Assembly (NCBI RefSeq): GCF_000003855.2
Contig: NW_003101665.1
Span: 1,128,013-1,192,012, forward strand
Reading direction: 5' to 3'
Origin: Blastomyces gilchristii SLH14081
Taxonomy: Eukaryota; Ascomycota; Eurotiomycetes; Onygenales; Ajellomycetaceae
Length of the DNA stretch: 64,000 nucleotides
The notes below the pieces were generated by a model. That model was not told the DNA's origin. It did not search any database and saw only the letters and a program-made list of their open reading frames with translations. The number at the start of each line of letters is the position of its first letter. Positions within the stretch are counted from its first letter, which is position 1. Shown here piece after piece: positions 45,773 through 58,651 of this stretch. The position numbers and the translations under genes were made by a program.

Positions 45773-48700
45773 TTAATCGTCAAACCCAACCAAAAAGTCC
45801 TCCCTCGAAATCCCGCTCCGATCACACATGCCCCGAAATATTCCCCCTGGTTTCTCCCACAGCTTCAGCGGCTCATCCATTTCAGCAATCCGCCCCTGAT
45901 CCATCACACAGATGCGGTCATAGTTGATGATTGTCCGCAACCGATGCGCGATACAGAGCAACGTCTTACCCTTGAAACCCTGCGCCATGGTTTTCTGGAT
46001 TTTACGATCCGTTTCAAAATCGACAGAGGAGGTTGCCTCGTCACAGACGATAATGCGCGAATCGCGAACGAGGGCGCGCGCCAGTGCCATGAGCTGCCGC
46101 TGGCCGAGAGAGAAGTTTAATCCTTCTTCTTCGACCACGGTGTCCAGGTTGATGCGCTGTTGGGGCTGCTTGGCCGTCGGCGAGGAGCTGGTTTGGTCGA
46201 CTGAAGAGTCTGAGGGTGTTTCTTGGCCAACCAGGTCGGCTTTCCTAAGTGCAGACCATAATTCCAAATCGCTGTGCTCGTTAAAGGGATCAAGATTCGA
46301 TCGGATAGTGCCGTGGAATAAAGCAGGGTCCTGGGGGATGATGGCGAGTCTAGATCGCAGGTCGTGTAAGCCGACAGTGGATATATCTATGCCGTCAATT
46401 TTGATGCTCCCGCCAGAGAGCTCTGTTATTCGGAACAGAGCAGACATGATACTTGATTTGCCGGCCCCAGTTCGTCCGACAATCCCGATACGCTCGCCGC
46501 CTCGGATATCCATGTTCAGTCCCTGCAGGACCAGTGGAAGGCCTTCACGATATCGCATCTGCACGTTAGAAAATGAAATGCTGCCTGTTTGCGGCCATTG
46601 GCTGTCTAATTCGATAAGATGGAGTGGTGCTTCCTCATCTAGCTCTGTTCCATAGTGATGAACGCGCTCAGTGGCATTCATGCTATTTTCGACATCAGCT
46701 AGACAGCGAATGGTGAACTGCAACATCTGCGATATGGCGAGGATATAGGACAACACCAATCCCGATATACTAGGCGAGACATTGAATCTTGAAGTGACCA
46801 CTAATATACCTGTGACAAAAACCAGGAGTATGCCAATAGCATCTAATCTGACGCTTAGCCATCTTTGGTTCGCGAAGGTCAGAAAATATGCGCTGTCCAT
46901 ATTATCGAGTGCAGCACGGAGGCGACGGAGGAAGTGCGCCTGCACGCCGTAAGCTCGAATTGATGATGTCCCCGATATAGCCTCGCTAAACTGGGCAAAA
47001 ACAGTGGAACGGAGCACTGCTTCATGACGCTTCATTTCTCGCGCTGATGCTCGATAATAATTTGTCGCTACCAGGAATAAAATGAAAAGAGGGCCAAGAG
47101 CAACTGCAAACTGTAGAATGAATATACCTGTCAGCTCCTTTCCAAAATAAACTAATTCAAATATTCCGGCATGCTTACATAGTGAAAGAACACAATAATC
47201 AAAATCATAATGGAAATAATTAGGGCAAGGGTAATGTAGTAAATCCGCATTGCGTCGGTCAACTCGTTGTCCATAGTGTGAACGTCCTTCGAAAATCGGT
47301 TAACAATACGGCCCATCGGGGTGGTATCGAAAAAAGCCATTGGAGCTCTCAAAACCCGCGTCATCGCTTTATGAAACATCGACCTGCTGGCATTCGTTCC
47401 GCTCACTGACAGAATTGTAGAGAATGCAAATGTGAGAAACACCTGAACACCAGCTAGTCCTGCGTATACACCAATGTACTGGCCGGTTTCCAGGCGGAAC
47501 TGGTCCGAGGTCCAGTATGAAAGCCACAGACTTGTCACTATATTTGCTCCGCTGGACAAAATCAGCGACAAAATGATCAACGGACCGTTTATGACCATGC
47601 CAAACGACGAAATATATGCTCGCCAAACTCCCCAGCTAACTGAACTAACGGCTCGCTCTTCCTGCTGCATAAGAGCGGGCCCCGGTTTCGATGCTTTGGC
47701 TTTCTTTTTCGGCATTTCCACACTCTCAACCTCGATCTCATCTTCCTCGTCGCTTCTTTCAGTCGTTGAAGTATCCTCCTCCTGGGAGGTGGTCGCCAAT
47801 AGCTGACGGAACACTTCATTGTCACGCATGAGGTTGTCGAAAGTATCGATGGATGATATCCGGCCGTCATCCATCAATATAATGCGGTCGCATCGGCTGA
47901 GGACGTGCAGTTGGTGGGTTGCAAGGACTCGGCATTTATCTTTGAGCAATCCGCAAATGGCGTTATCCATGATATGGCGCCCAACATGGGCATCAACAGC
48001 TGATAATGGGTCGTCCATGAGTATAAGATCCGCATCAAAATAGATAGCTCGAGCGATATTGAGTCTCTGCTTCTGTCCCCCGGAAACAGTAATTCCTCGT
48101 TCACCAATTTCCGTCGCATCAGAGGCTGGGAGCATGTCGAAATCAGTCCTTAAGGCGCAAGCATCTACAACTTTATTATACCACACGTCGTCATACTCTT
48201 TACCAAAGAGGATGTTCTCCTTCACGGTCGCATTCTGGATCCAAGCGTACTGAGGACAAAAGGCGCGTGAAGCGTTCATGGTCACCTTGCCCTTTGTCAG
48301 ACGCATATCTCCAGCCAAGGCTGACAAAAGCGAGCTTTTACCGCATCCAACTGCTCCAATGACCGCAATAAGTTCATTACGACCAAACTCAAAGGTGAAG
48401 TCTTTGAGTTCGAAGGGTTCGATTGAAAGATGATGCGTAGATCCGTCCAATTCCGCTTTTTTACCTACTTTTTTGTCGGATTTCTTGTCGGGTTCCTTTT
48501 CTAAGTCGGTAGCTAAACGCTCCCAGGTAAATGATACATCCTCAACCTTAATAGCAGGAGCTAAGGAGGGATTTTGTTTTATGTCTTCTTGTTGTTCTTC
48601 AGCTAGAAGGAACTCTTGAATTCGTCCCAAGGCCGTCCATGCATCAGTTACCTGTCCGATCACAAGAGGCAGCATGTTCAACGGCATGCGGAGCGCATTG

Positions 48701-50352
48701 AATAGTGCGAGTGACGAGAATACCGGGGCAGGAGACAATGCGTGGTTCGATAGCGAGTAGGTTATAAAAGCCAACATTGAAGCGAACACGGGAAGCGCCA
48801 TTGATATACATAGAATCGCATTTCGTATGGATAGGACGACTTGAATTGCGGAAATTTCGCGTTGCCGAATGTCCTTTAACCGGTTCAGAAAGCTACTCTC
48901 CCAGCCGAAAAACTTGACAAATCTGACGGCCATCAGGATTTCCTGCGTGAGAGAGACGCGCTGATCTGTCATTTTGTTTATCTTTTTTCGTCTCCTAATA
49001 AGGGAACGTATAGAGTAAGTGAGGAATGGTACCCCGAGAACTAACAGCGCATATCCAGAAAGGGCACTGTAGCCGATGTTAATTATGAGGACGATCAAAG
49101 CGACTATGATCAATATGGGAGATGTCCAGAGTAGGTGGAACAGCCCAAGCGCTCTATCAATGCGATCTGTATCGACGCTCATTAGAGTGACGATCCTGCC
49201 GTTGTTCCACCCTGTGCCATCACCGGCAACGCCCGCAGCAGCGTCCGGCCCTGCTTTGGGACCTTTAGACTTCCCAGGTTTCTTCTGGAATTTTCCTTTA
49301 AGAATGCCATCTCGGGCTTCTCGAAGAGATTCCAAATCGTCGGATGTACTCTGTGTGTCCTTATTTTCTGAGTCTTTGGTGGTGGCTTTACCACCCGCTT
49401 TCGCACGACCGGAAAGCTTCAAGGCCTTGGAGAATATCATATTGATAAGCGCAGCACGGCTTTGGGCTCCGACCATCATCCCTCGATAGAAGAACTGGGC
49501 TGTACCAAGGCTTTGCGAGACTTGCATGCAACATATCCCTATAACGATTCCAATACCATGTCCAATGTCTGGGGCGCGCTCGCCGGTCTGCCTCGCAACA
49601 TAAGCATCCGCGGCAAATTGGATAAGATACCGTGAGACGAAGGGCGTCATAACCTGGAGAAGACTTGAAGATAATGCACAGATACCGCCCAACCAAAATT
49701 CAAATTTGGACATTTCGTATATCGCCCATAATAGCGGATAGCGATCGCCACGGTCGACGTGATCCTGGAATGCCCGTTCAAGCTTGTCTACAAGAACGTC
49801 TAATGACCTATCCGGATTCACCAACCAAATATCTTGGACCTCCAGCGGGCGCAGGTATCCGGTCTAAGAAAAATGTAAGCGGAGGAGATTCTTCAAACGC
49901 CCAATAGATGATATATCCACGAGCACGAAACTTTTGGTTTTTGAGTTTCTTCACTATATATTTTTAACAAAAGGGGAAGAAGTACTTGCCGTCATCAACG
50001 AAGACATCCATTGAAATGTTATCAAGCTCAGATATCCAGCTCCATGCTCTTTGGATATAGTCCTTTCGGTAGGTATGGGGGGGATCTGGCGCCATCGGAA
50101 TGGATTTAGCTGCTGGTACCAGGTCCGCTGCGGCTTGGCCGATTCGGCAGCTTGGCCGTGCTCTGAAAGTTTGCTGCCTTCAGAGCATGAAGAGCTGGGC
50201 GATAGGTCTAGCTCTTTGCTTTGCTGAAGATCGAGAGTGGCATCGGAATTCCCCTGTTGCGCAGCAGCTGGGCCTGCCGAATGTATGGGCGGAGTAGGTT
50301 TATCCCATGCCGCCATCTCATTGTTCGTTTTTTCTTCTTCGCCGGCTACCAT
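45773..50352 (-). CDS. YOR1: YOR1-type ABC transporter (ABCC/MRP subfamily, 3 exons)
   Basis: A plasma-membrane ATP-driven exporter; yeast Yor1 pumps out oligomycin and other organic anions and moves phospholipids. Exon 1 is 50,352-49,990, exon 2 49,863-47,179 and exon 3 47,110-45,773, giving 1,461 residues (yeast Yor1 has 1,477). Layout: a cytosolic Pro/Ser-rich N-terminus, ITFQWMSSLM, then the first membrane domain (about 145-530). NBD1 follows with Walker A GAVGCGKSS (about 623), signature VSGGQKQR and Walker B LILMDDPLSAVD. After the second membrane domain comes NBD2 with GRTGAGKSS (about 1,226), signature FSLGQRQ and Walker B IIVCDEATSSVD. A Lys-rich insert (about 275-335) sits in a cytosolic loop. 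Intron 1 (49,989-49,864) appears to use a GC-AG pair (ACG|GCAAGT); intron 2 (68 nt) is GT-AG. It has no extra MRP-type N-terminal membrane domain. Confidence 0.92.
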
Positions 50353-50761
50353 CGTGGGCTTTCAAACAAAAAAGAGGCAAAAAAAGACAAAGGACCTGTA
50401 CTCGCTTGCATATGAACCATAGAGAAAAAGTGTCGATAAAAAACTAAAAAAAAAATGGCAGGATAGAAACGTAAAGAATAATAAGAAATATAGGGTCTCT
50501 TTATGTCCGAGAGTATCGATCGTCAAAAAAAAGTCATTACCAACTGCCACTATTTGGATGGATTCGACTCCGTCCAGCTTATGAGCAAATACCAGGGCAA
50601 GGGCAAAACGTCTAGGGTTACTTGGAACCAAGTTATTCTGGCTCGGTTCCGGCTGAGTTTTGCCTTTTTGTCCCCATTTATGCTGCACTAGTTAGTGCTT
50701 ATAACCGGGATAACATACATCAAAGAGCCGGGCCGACGGGATGCCTAGGTATATGCACATG

Positions 50762-50806
50762 TATGTATGTATGTATGTATGTCTGTATGTCTGTATGTCT
50801 GTATGT
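50762..50806. repeat. (TATG)n microsatellite with interruptions
   Basis: Repeated TATG units, later alternating with TCTG, followed by TACATGTACATG. It is noncoding simple sequence about 400 bp upstream of the ABC transporter start. Confidence 0.9.
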
Positions 50807-51545
50807 ACATGTACATGGACATTGGACAGTACGCTGAGGACATACATACCAAGCAGAACCTAGCAGCAGGGCAAGCCACCTGGCACATCCCGCTTGCTTT
50901 AAGATGCTTTTCCTTTCCCAGTCATATCAATGCCAAATTTAGTTTTTTAGTTTTGCGGTTAAACGGGGAAGGGGATGAGGGCATTTTCTGGGCGTTTACG
51001 TAGTTAGTTAATCCGTCGTCTGGCGTCTGGCGCATGGCCCTCGGCAACCCTCGCGTGGCATTTTTTTGCCATTGGTCCAACTTTGCTGCTGGGTAACTAA
51101 CTAACTACTCCGTACCTGGGCACCAATCATGTCAAGGCGCGCCAAAAACTGGCTTCTGGTTTTGGCCACAACAACCAACCTCAGTGAACCTCAAGACTAC
51201 GCAGTGTAAAGTATATTAAGAGTTAAAAGAGTTAAAGTGCCATTCCAAAAGTCGGCGAGAAATGTTCCGATTCGGTGGGATTATTTGTCACAGCGTCCGG
51301 CGCATTTGTCAGCGGCACATTTCCACAATGATGCTGAATTACATACAAATTTACAATATTAATAATAATAATAATGCAAATGGTCTTGCTTTGGGGACTA
51401 ATGATGGCCCGGAAATAGATATGTATGTGTCCTTTTAACACATACAAACAACTTGCAAAGCGTCATGAAGATCTACATAATAGTAGACGATTTTGAACTA
51501 CATGACGTTCCACCTATGAAATGTTGGAAGGTGACATTTCCACAA

Positions 51546-51583
51546 TTTTTCTTTTTTTCTTTTTTTCTTTTTTTCTTTTTTTT
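51546..51583. repeat. (TTTTTTTC)n tract
   Basis: Four T7-8 blocks separated by single C residues, ending in T9AG. Simple sequence. Confidence 0.85.
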
Positions 51584-54500
51584 TAGAGTAATCTAACTAC
51601 GTCATGCAACAGATAAACCGTTTTATTCCCTAGATTCGGATGATGCCGTTTCTATCGTCAATCCTGTTTCCCATGAAGACATCGCCATCGTCTATGTAAC
51701 TGCCAGTGTCGATTTTTTTCAAACCTTGATTGCCACCCGAAAAATCATAGTGATTTTACTTTTTTTTGTATGATAGAGATGTGCGAAATGCTAAGCATTC
51801 AGTCTTCAAATTCTTCTCTCAACCTTACAATCATCCGCATTGCCCTGCCGCCACAGTGCCTGCGCCACCAATAATAATAATAGATGAAGAAGATGGAATC
51901 CAGCCCGCCCCACTACTACAACTTTCCATAAGATAAATATATAACTACCAATGTCAATTGATCTGGCAGCATACACAATCTTACACAATCTTACACACTT
52001 CTAACCTTGCTTATTACAGTTACAACAACCCCTCAACCTCATTATCCAGTCTAATTCCACTGTTGACGTTTAATACCATGTAAGTGGAGGAACAAAAAAG
52101 GGTTATGAGGATGACAGAACTGAATGCAAGACCTTTTTTCATGCAGACAATGTTGAATAGGGTGTGTGTAAGGTCAAGTAAGTGGTGATGGGTCTTTTAT
52201 ACAAGATTACATTAGGTTAAACGTGCAACAACCGAACAACACCCGAAATGAAGACCACCCTACCTAGGGACCTTCAACATACCTCTTCTTCCTGCTCGCG
52301 TGGTTCCCCGCCATTCACAACGGACGGAGCCATCTCTTGTTCTTATTAAATACAACTTCCTACCTTTCTCTCTACCCTACTCACCCTTCACCAGTCGAGC
52401 TTACTTTGTGGATGTCATCGACAGTTTCGCTATCTTGATCGTATGTATATAGGGTTGCAGGCCTACTCATTGCTATATTCGCTAGCACCGTTGTTGCTAG
52501 GTTCAGGGTAACCCGCTGTCGCAAGGCTGCAAAGGCCCGTCGTCTTCAGGCTCGGTGACTCCATCATAACACGACCCGGAGTCATCCTCCTCTAGACCCC
52601 CGAAAGTTCCCCTCATCGCTATAACTAGATTCTCTGTCATCGCTATAACTAGGGGGCCTCGACGTAGTCGGATTCGCAATGTTGAAAAAGAATACATATC
52701 CAAGGGACAACCAGTGTGATGCAAGCAACACTGGCGTTTTTGATCGCCTATCTGCTAACCTCCGTGATCCCCTTATGTTATGTCTTGACTGACCATGGGC
52801 TGCCATCTATTAACCTTAGCGTGGCATGCGGAGGGGCAACTCGATATCGGCCGGGCGGACACCGCATCAAGGTGCGCAATTCAATCGCTCGTCCAAAAAT
52901 ATATTCTTTGAAGTAATCTTCGTCTTTTGCAAAGGTGTCCTGGCCCAGCAGACGTACCGAAATATGCTAGCATCTATTTTCGTATCTATTTCGTATAGAG
53001 TTATCCGTTTCTTCTAAGAACGACGAGTGTATGTCCGCAAAGATCAGCGATTTCAGCAAACCCCACACGACAGAGAGCAGAAAGGTTTTAAGCAGGGGTA
53101 GGATCGCTTGCTAACAGTATCATCCTCTTGCGCCAAAAGGTCGGTTAAAACAGGAACTACTCAGGTATGAATCGAATTGCGGAGCGTCCGAAGCTCCTCT
53201 GCAATCTGAGAATCTAGTATACGACCAGGTTCGGATTGGGATTCGGGTTTCGGATTGATGTCCGGGGGCTCCTGTGTTGTTAGGTTAAGCTCACGTTCAC
53301 AACTCGCATTTCTCCTTTCATTCGCTTCTGCTGGTAACTTGGTTTCCCTTTCAGATGAGATTTTGGCATCAGTTGACATCTCGAAATCCAGTAATGGCGG
53401 CTAAATATTGTCAGGTAAGCTTCTCGATAGAAAACCTTTCCGAGTACTACTCGGATAGTACGCTATATTGTGAGCCAGGAATTATGGCTACTTTCCATTC
53501 TGCTATGGAAAGATCCCGCTCCCCTTATGTGAATGTGAAAAAAGCATAGCCATCGTTATGCGTAGTTGTTAAAGATTTCATTGGTGTAGAAAGGTGCGGT
53601 GAAACCAGTAGGTAGAAGAGGTTGTTGGTCCATCCCATCGTTTTGGTCGTTTTCAAGACTCAGCCGAAAGAGCAAACAATTCACGGCAAATTCCGACCAA
53701 CCTGCGTGGGAGTAAGCGGTGACATTATCCCTTTCCTTTGCTCCGAATCGTGCGCCATCAGAGTGTGCCATGGTAAACCACTGGCGCCTTGACTTGAGTT
53801 GCAATCATAGTGCATTTTTGGCTCGGTCTCTCTGAGCTTCATGGTGTAGACGATCCAGAACCTTTGTCAAAACGCGCAAAGAGTTTTCCCTTTGATATTT
53901 CAAAACTACACAGATAAAGTATTGTAAGAGCCAGCAAACAGCCAGCACGAGAATATACCTCTATCATTGGGACAACAGAGATAAAACAATGTTAAGTTTA
54001 GTTTAATACGGGGGAGGGAGAAGGGAGACAAAGAATACGATTGCTATTGGAGGAGGCGGTTGGACGGAACTAAGCGGGCGCCAAAAATAGGCGCGGTAAG
54101 ATATATTATCCGCGCGAGTAATAACCTAAAGAAACCACATTTTCAGCTTCTGACTGCTCAAGTTTTGCTTTGCTTCTCGGACAACTGGTTACTTACTACT
54201 CCGTACACCGCTTCCCTTCCCAGCTACAACTCTTTTTTAAAAAGATCCCATAAGAGAGTACAAGACCTATTCATATCGAAAAAAGCCAGACCCGTTCAAC
54301 ATCGTCCGCGAGTCTTATAGGGAGAGCTTTACCTTGGCCAGGCTAAAGCCATAACATCCCTTCGTTTGTTGGGACGCATATTTAAAAGTTGCGTTTTCGC
54401 TACATAAGGAGAGTGTGATACCACGAGAGTTATACTACCATGGGACGCCATCTAGGGCTGTCACTGCGAGGTTTGAAATTCAGAGTGCAAGCACCAAATT

Positions 54501-56359
54501 CATTCGCTTTTCATCCTTGATGGGCCTGATTTTACCTTTTAAGGGAACCACATCTAGGTAAAGCATGAAACAAATCGACATGCGGGAGGTATTTGTCGAC
54601 TATGGTACCACATTTATATGAATATCCTTGTTACACAACCTACAACCAAAGGCCATTCATTATCCAGGCTATACGAACATACATGTACAAATATGAAAAC
54701 AAAGCAAATCAACTGAGTTGGCCCCTTGCGGAACCTAATCTTGACAAGCTCAGATTTTCACAATTCAAACCTCTCGTTTGTTATGCGTCTGGCCGATGCC
54801 TATCTATAAATGGCTTACTAGATATGGTAAAACCATTCGGAACTCAAATGCTTTCCACCACCTTGTCACCACACAAACGCAAGCAATAAGCTGCCCCTCA
54901 ACATTCTAACCCCTTACTTGTGGTATGATTTCCTCAAGGCTCCAAGCAAGTAGCTCTACTAGACTACCACTCCAAAAGACAAAAACCTACAGTTCGCTCC
55001 CGCTATTTTACGTTACTTTCAGCCCTTTTTGCAGGCCTTTTCTGTTTGTATCAATCCCACTCCGCCTTGCTACAAGGCATATGAAACTATACCAAGTGAA
55101 CTGCTCACAGTCAAAGACTAGGTTCAAGATATAAATCGCGATTCCAAGACGTGTGAGGATAAAGTCGCGAATATGTAATAACCCCCCCCGTACATGCACC
55201 TTTCGCGCTGGAAGTTCGTATGCCGGGAAGGGAATATTTTTGATATGCATATTGAACAAACAAATGGACGGTTGGTTAGAAGCGAGAGGGTAGTGGAGAG
55301 GGGGCAAGAGGAGGGAGGTGGATTGTATAGGATCTAGATGGTCCATTCCATTATCTAGCTAACTCTCCTACGATAACAATTAAGAATGGGAGGCTGGCTA
55401 GGAGGATTGTCGAGCAGAGGAGGTGGTGCTTTGCTGGTACTGGAGAGAGTCCAATGGTATATAGCCCAATCCGGATCGATCAAGTGCGAAGCTTTTTGTC
55501 GGCTCTACCTACTCTGTCGTTTTTTGATACCCTGGGTGGGTGGGTACTATACATACTTATATCTATTATAGTGGTTTACATATCTCAACATTTGTTGACA
55601 GAAAATGAAGGTAAAGCAGTGCCTACAAAAACTAATTCCGAATCTTTTCGTTTTCTCGGTTTCATTGCATTTCCCTAAATAATCTTTATCAAAAAAAAAT
55701 AAGCATGGAGCCTGGGTATTAACCTATGTTGTTACAACAAAACAAATAGATGGTCCCATATGCTCACGCAAAGCCTTCGAAATATAATAAAACCGTACAA
55801 TAATAAAATACCTAATAATAATCTGCAAGGCGCATACCACCACCGCAGTCACCCATATACCAAGGGAGAGAAAAAGTTGCTTTGCAGCGAAATAACAGGA
55901 GATAAGAAAAGCCGTAATCTCATACACACAAGTTACCGCTGTCCCACGATGCAATTGCTACAAACATAAACCACCGCGCAAACCCGCCCACCAAATGCCG
56001 GTTTAAAGCAAGAGGACCGCCTCAAGAAGGAGAAAAGGAAACATTTGCCACTTTTTATTTTCATTAAAATGCAAAGGGGGGTGTCTCCATATACACATAT
56101 ATGCTAGAGTAGAGTGTGTCGTAACGCTTGATAAACTTGTAGGCAAAATTGAGGGGGGGAGGGGGAGAAAAGGGGGAGAAAAAGGGGGTGACAGAAGGGA
56201 ATCTCATCAAGTGGTTATTCGTAAAACGTTACTTGCGTGAAAACAGCTTCTGCAGGGGCCGTTTTGTACAGTACATTCATTGCAATTTCCTTATCGTTAT
56301 TTTTCTTTTCTGGTTTCAATTGGGGGATATCGAGAGTGGCGAGTTTTGCAGGGTCGAAC

Positions 56360-57959
56360 TTACGCACTCTTCATGGTTGGCAGCTCCTTGACGGATTGCT
56401 CGATGATGCTCAGTGCCTTTTTGAGCTCTTCTTCCGTAATGACCAGTGGTGGTGCGAAGCGGATGATGTTTTGGTGTGTTGGTTTCGCCTACGGAAAAAC
56501 AGAGGCGAAAAGAGTTAGGGTACAAAAATGACCATGTGGAGAATGGTAGGGAAATAGGTGTGGGGAATAGAAGGTCGAAAAAATAGAAAAGAAATCAAAA
56601 GGCTTACCAATAATCCCTTTTCCTTCATCAACATGCAAAGATCCCACGCAGTGTGCCCGCCAGTCTTAGACTCGTCGATGACGGCGGCATTCAACAGCCC
56701 TTTACCCCTAACTGTCTGAATCATGGGACTATCTATAGCAGCCATCCCAGCACGGAATTGATGGCCAAGCTTCTCCGCCCGTTCGGCCATCCTCTCGTCT
56801 CGGATGAGTTCTAATGCGCGAATGGCGATGGCGCACCCCAGTGGATTGCCACCATATGTCGAGCCGTGCGTACCCGGCTCGATTGTGAGCATGACTTCCT
56901 TGTTGCCCAAGACACAGGACACGGGGTACATGCCGCCGGATATCGCTTTGCCTAGGAGGACGAGGTCTGGTCTGATACCACTCCACTCGTGGCAGAGTAG
57001 CTTACCGGTTCGGGCGATGCCGGTCTGGATCTCGTCACAGATGAGGAGGGCGCGGTGCTTGTCGCAGAGAGCTCTGGCTTCCTTGAGGTAGTCGTCGTCC
57101 GGCACGACGACGCCAGCTTCACCCTGGATCGGCTCGACTAGGAACGCGGCAATATTTGGCCCTGCTTTCTCGAATGCCTCACGCAGCGCGGCTTTGTCGT
57201 TGAATGGGATGGGTTTATTTGTGCCTGGGATCTTGCTGCCGATGAGTGGCAAGTAAGGACCATAGTTATCCCTTGATTCTGGGTCAGATGACATTGATAT
57301 TGCCGCAAACTGTAATCCTCCTCTTGTTAGTTAAAAAGGAAAGGTATACATAGATTATGGGACATAGGATTGGTGACAGCAAGAAGCGTCCTTGGGTATT
57401 TTAGTTCACTGACAGTGCGTCCATGGAAGTTGTTCTCCACGCTCAATACAATGGCCTCGTTGTGAGGAATGCCTTTGGTTTTGTAGCCCCATTTCCGGGC
57501 AATCTTGATACCAGTCTCCACAGCCTCAGCACCCGTGTTCATGGGTAGGACCATGTCGAACCCGAAGAACTTGGTCACAAATTCCGCAAACTTGGGGAAT
57601 ACATCATTGTAGAAAGCACGGGAACTCAGGGTCAGGGTAGAAGCCTGGTCAACCAACACCTTGACCAACTCCGGGTGGCAGTGGCCCTGGTTAACGGCGG
57701 AGTAGGCGGAGAGGAAATCGAGATAGGAGCGTCCCTCGGGATCCCAGACGGTAGTACCGGCGGCGCGGGCGAAGACGATAGGCAGCGGGTGGTAGTTATG
57801 GGCAGCATATTGATGCTCTGCATCGATTGCAGCGGTAGTCGAGGAGGCATGGAACCGGGAACGGTCGAATGGCGCAGCTGGTGCGGAGGTGGACTTCTGG
57901 CTTGTCTTTGCAGGTTGAGCAGAGCCTGCAACAGCATTCTCGGTGGCGATTGGAGACAT
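56360..57959 (-). CDS. CAR2: Ornithine aminotransferase (3 exons)
   Basis: A PLP enzyme moving the delta-amino group of ornithine to 2-oxoglutarate, giving glutamate semialdehyde; in fungi it works in arginine breakdown, in the cytosol. Exons: 57,959-57,414, 57,309-56,608 and 56,488-56,360, all phase 0, giving 458 residues, the usual fungal length. Introns are 104 nt (GTCAGT) and 119 nt (GTAAGC). Seen are [20 protein letters not shown] near 80, [27 protein letters not shown] ending exon 1, [11 protein letters not shown] (about 239-249), ICDEIQTG (Asp274) and [14 protein letters not shown] with the PLP lysine Lys303. Exon 3 gives [20 protein letters not shown]. There is no mitochondrial-type presequence: the first 35 residues are Ala/Ser/Thr-rich with few Arg, which favours cytosolic location. 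Aspergillus calls it otaA. Confidence 0.95.
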
Positions 57960-58651
57960 GGTGGCTGTACAACAGCGGAGATGGTTTTATCGGTGGTATT
58001 GCGTGGGCAGTTTGTTTTGGATGATAGTTATAACTAGGTGACGTAACTAGTTTAAATACCAGGGCTAAAGAGTCAAGCTCGAAAGAACAACAAATATCCA
58101 GTTAGTACAGCGTTGAGAAGGGGCCTATAAATACAGATGCAGTTATCCTATGAGAAGCATGTAGTTAAGGTAGTTAGTTAATGAATGAATGGTCTTCGGC
58201 GAGAGGAATCAATCGGAGTTTATAAATATGCGGCGGCAAAAGCTGCGGCGGGGAGCAAACCACAGCGGGCAAAGGTTGAGAGCGATGAACCGACGATAAC
58301 CCTTTGTGATCTTGCTCGGACGAGCGCCAATATCCCATCCCCCACACACAAGATGTCACTCTGCACGGGGATTGCAGTAGCGCGATACTTGGAGGCGCCC
58401 TAAGGAAGTTAAAAAGACGAAGTTGATCCGCAACCAATTCACTCCTGCTCGCTCTGTACAAAACAACAGGCGGACGACGCATACCAACCCGTATCGGTCG
58501 AATTATTCAAGATATCCCCCCTGCGACGTTCCTTTATCGTAAAGACGTCTGTTTCAGCGCGACCATTGGCTTCATCCTGCCGGACTCCACGTTTCGCGCG
58601 CAGAGACCTTGGACAGGGTCGTCCCGATATGGTGACAGGGGAAGGAAGACC
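57960..58651. promoter_or_regulatory. Divergent promoter region of the OAT and GPI10 genes
   Basis: 692 bp between two oppositely transcribed genes, so it should carry both promoters. Open frames on either strand within it (58,174-58,482, 58,185-58,403) overlap each other and show no domain. Regulatory sites cannot be named with confidence. Confidence 0.5.

Larger units (their letters stand above)
50353..56359. other. 6-kb gene-poor region; no gene supported
   Basis: No open frame shows a known domain. Two small minus frames, 53,771-53,556 (71 codons, start MAHSDGARFGAKER) and 53,379-53,161 (72 codons, hydrophilic, Glu-rich), have normal-looking composition and could be real exons or relics, but I cannot join them convincingly. 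Simple repeats include (TATG)n at 50,762-50,806, (TTTTTTTC)n at 51,546-51,583 and a doubled TCATCGCTATAACTAG at about 52,613-52,652. An AT-rich stretch lies near 51,340-51,380. The first 500 bases after 50,352 should be the transporter promoter. Confidence 0.4.

Noticed and set aside
45638..46655. Plus-strand open frames of 160 and 243 codons
   Set aside because: Antisense to NBD2 of the ABC transporter, whose frame is unambiguous.
57675..58037. Plus-strand open frame of 120 codons
   Set aside because: Antisense to ornithine aminotransferase exon 1; no domain.
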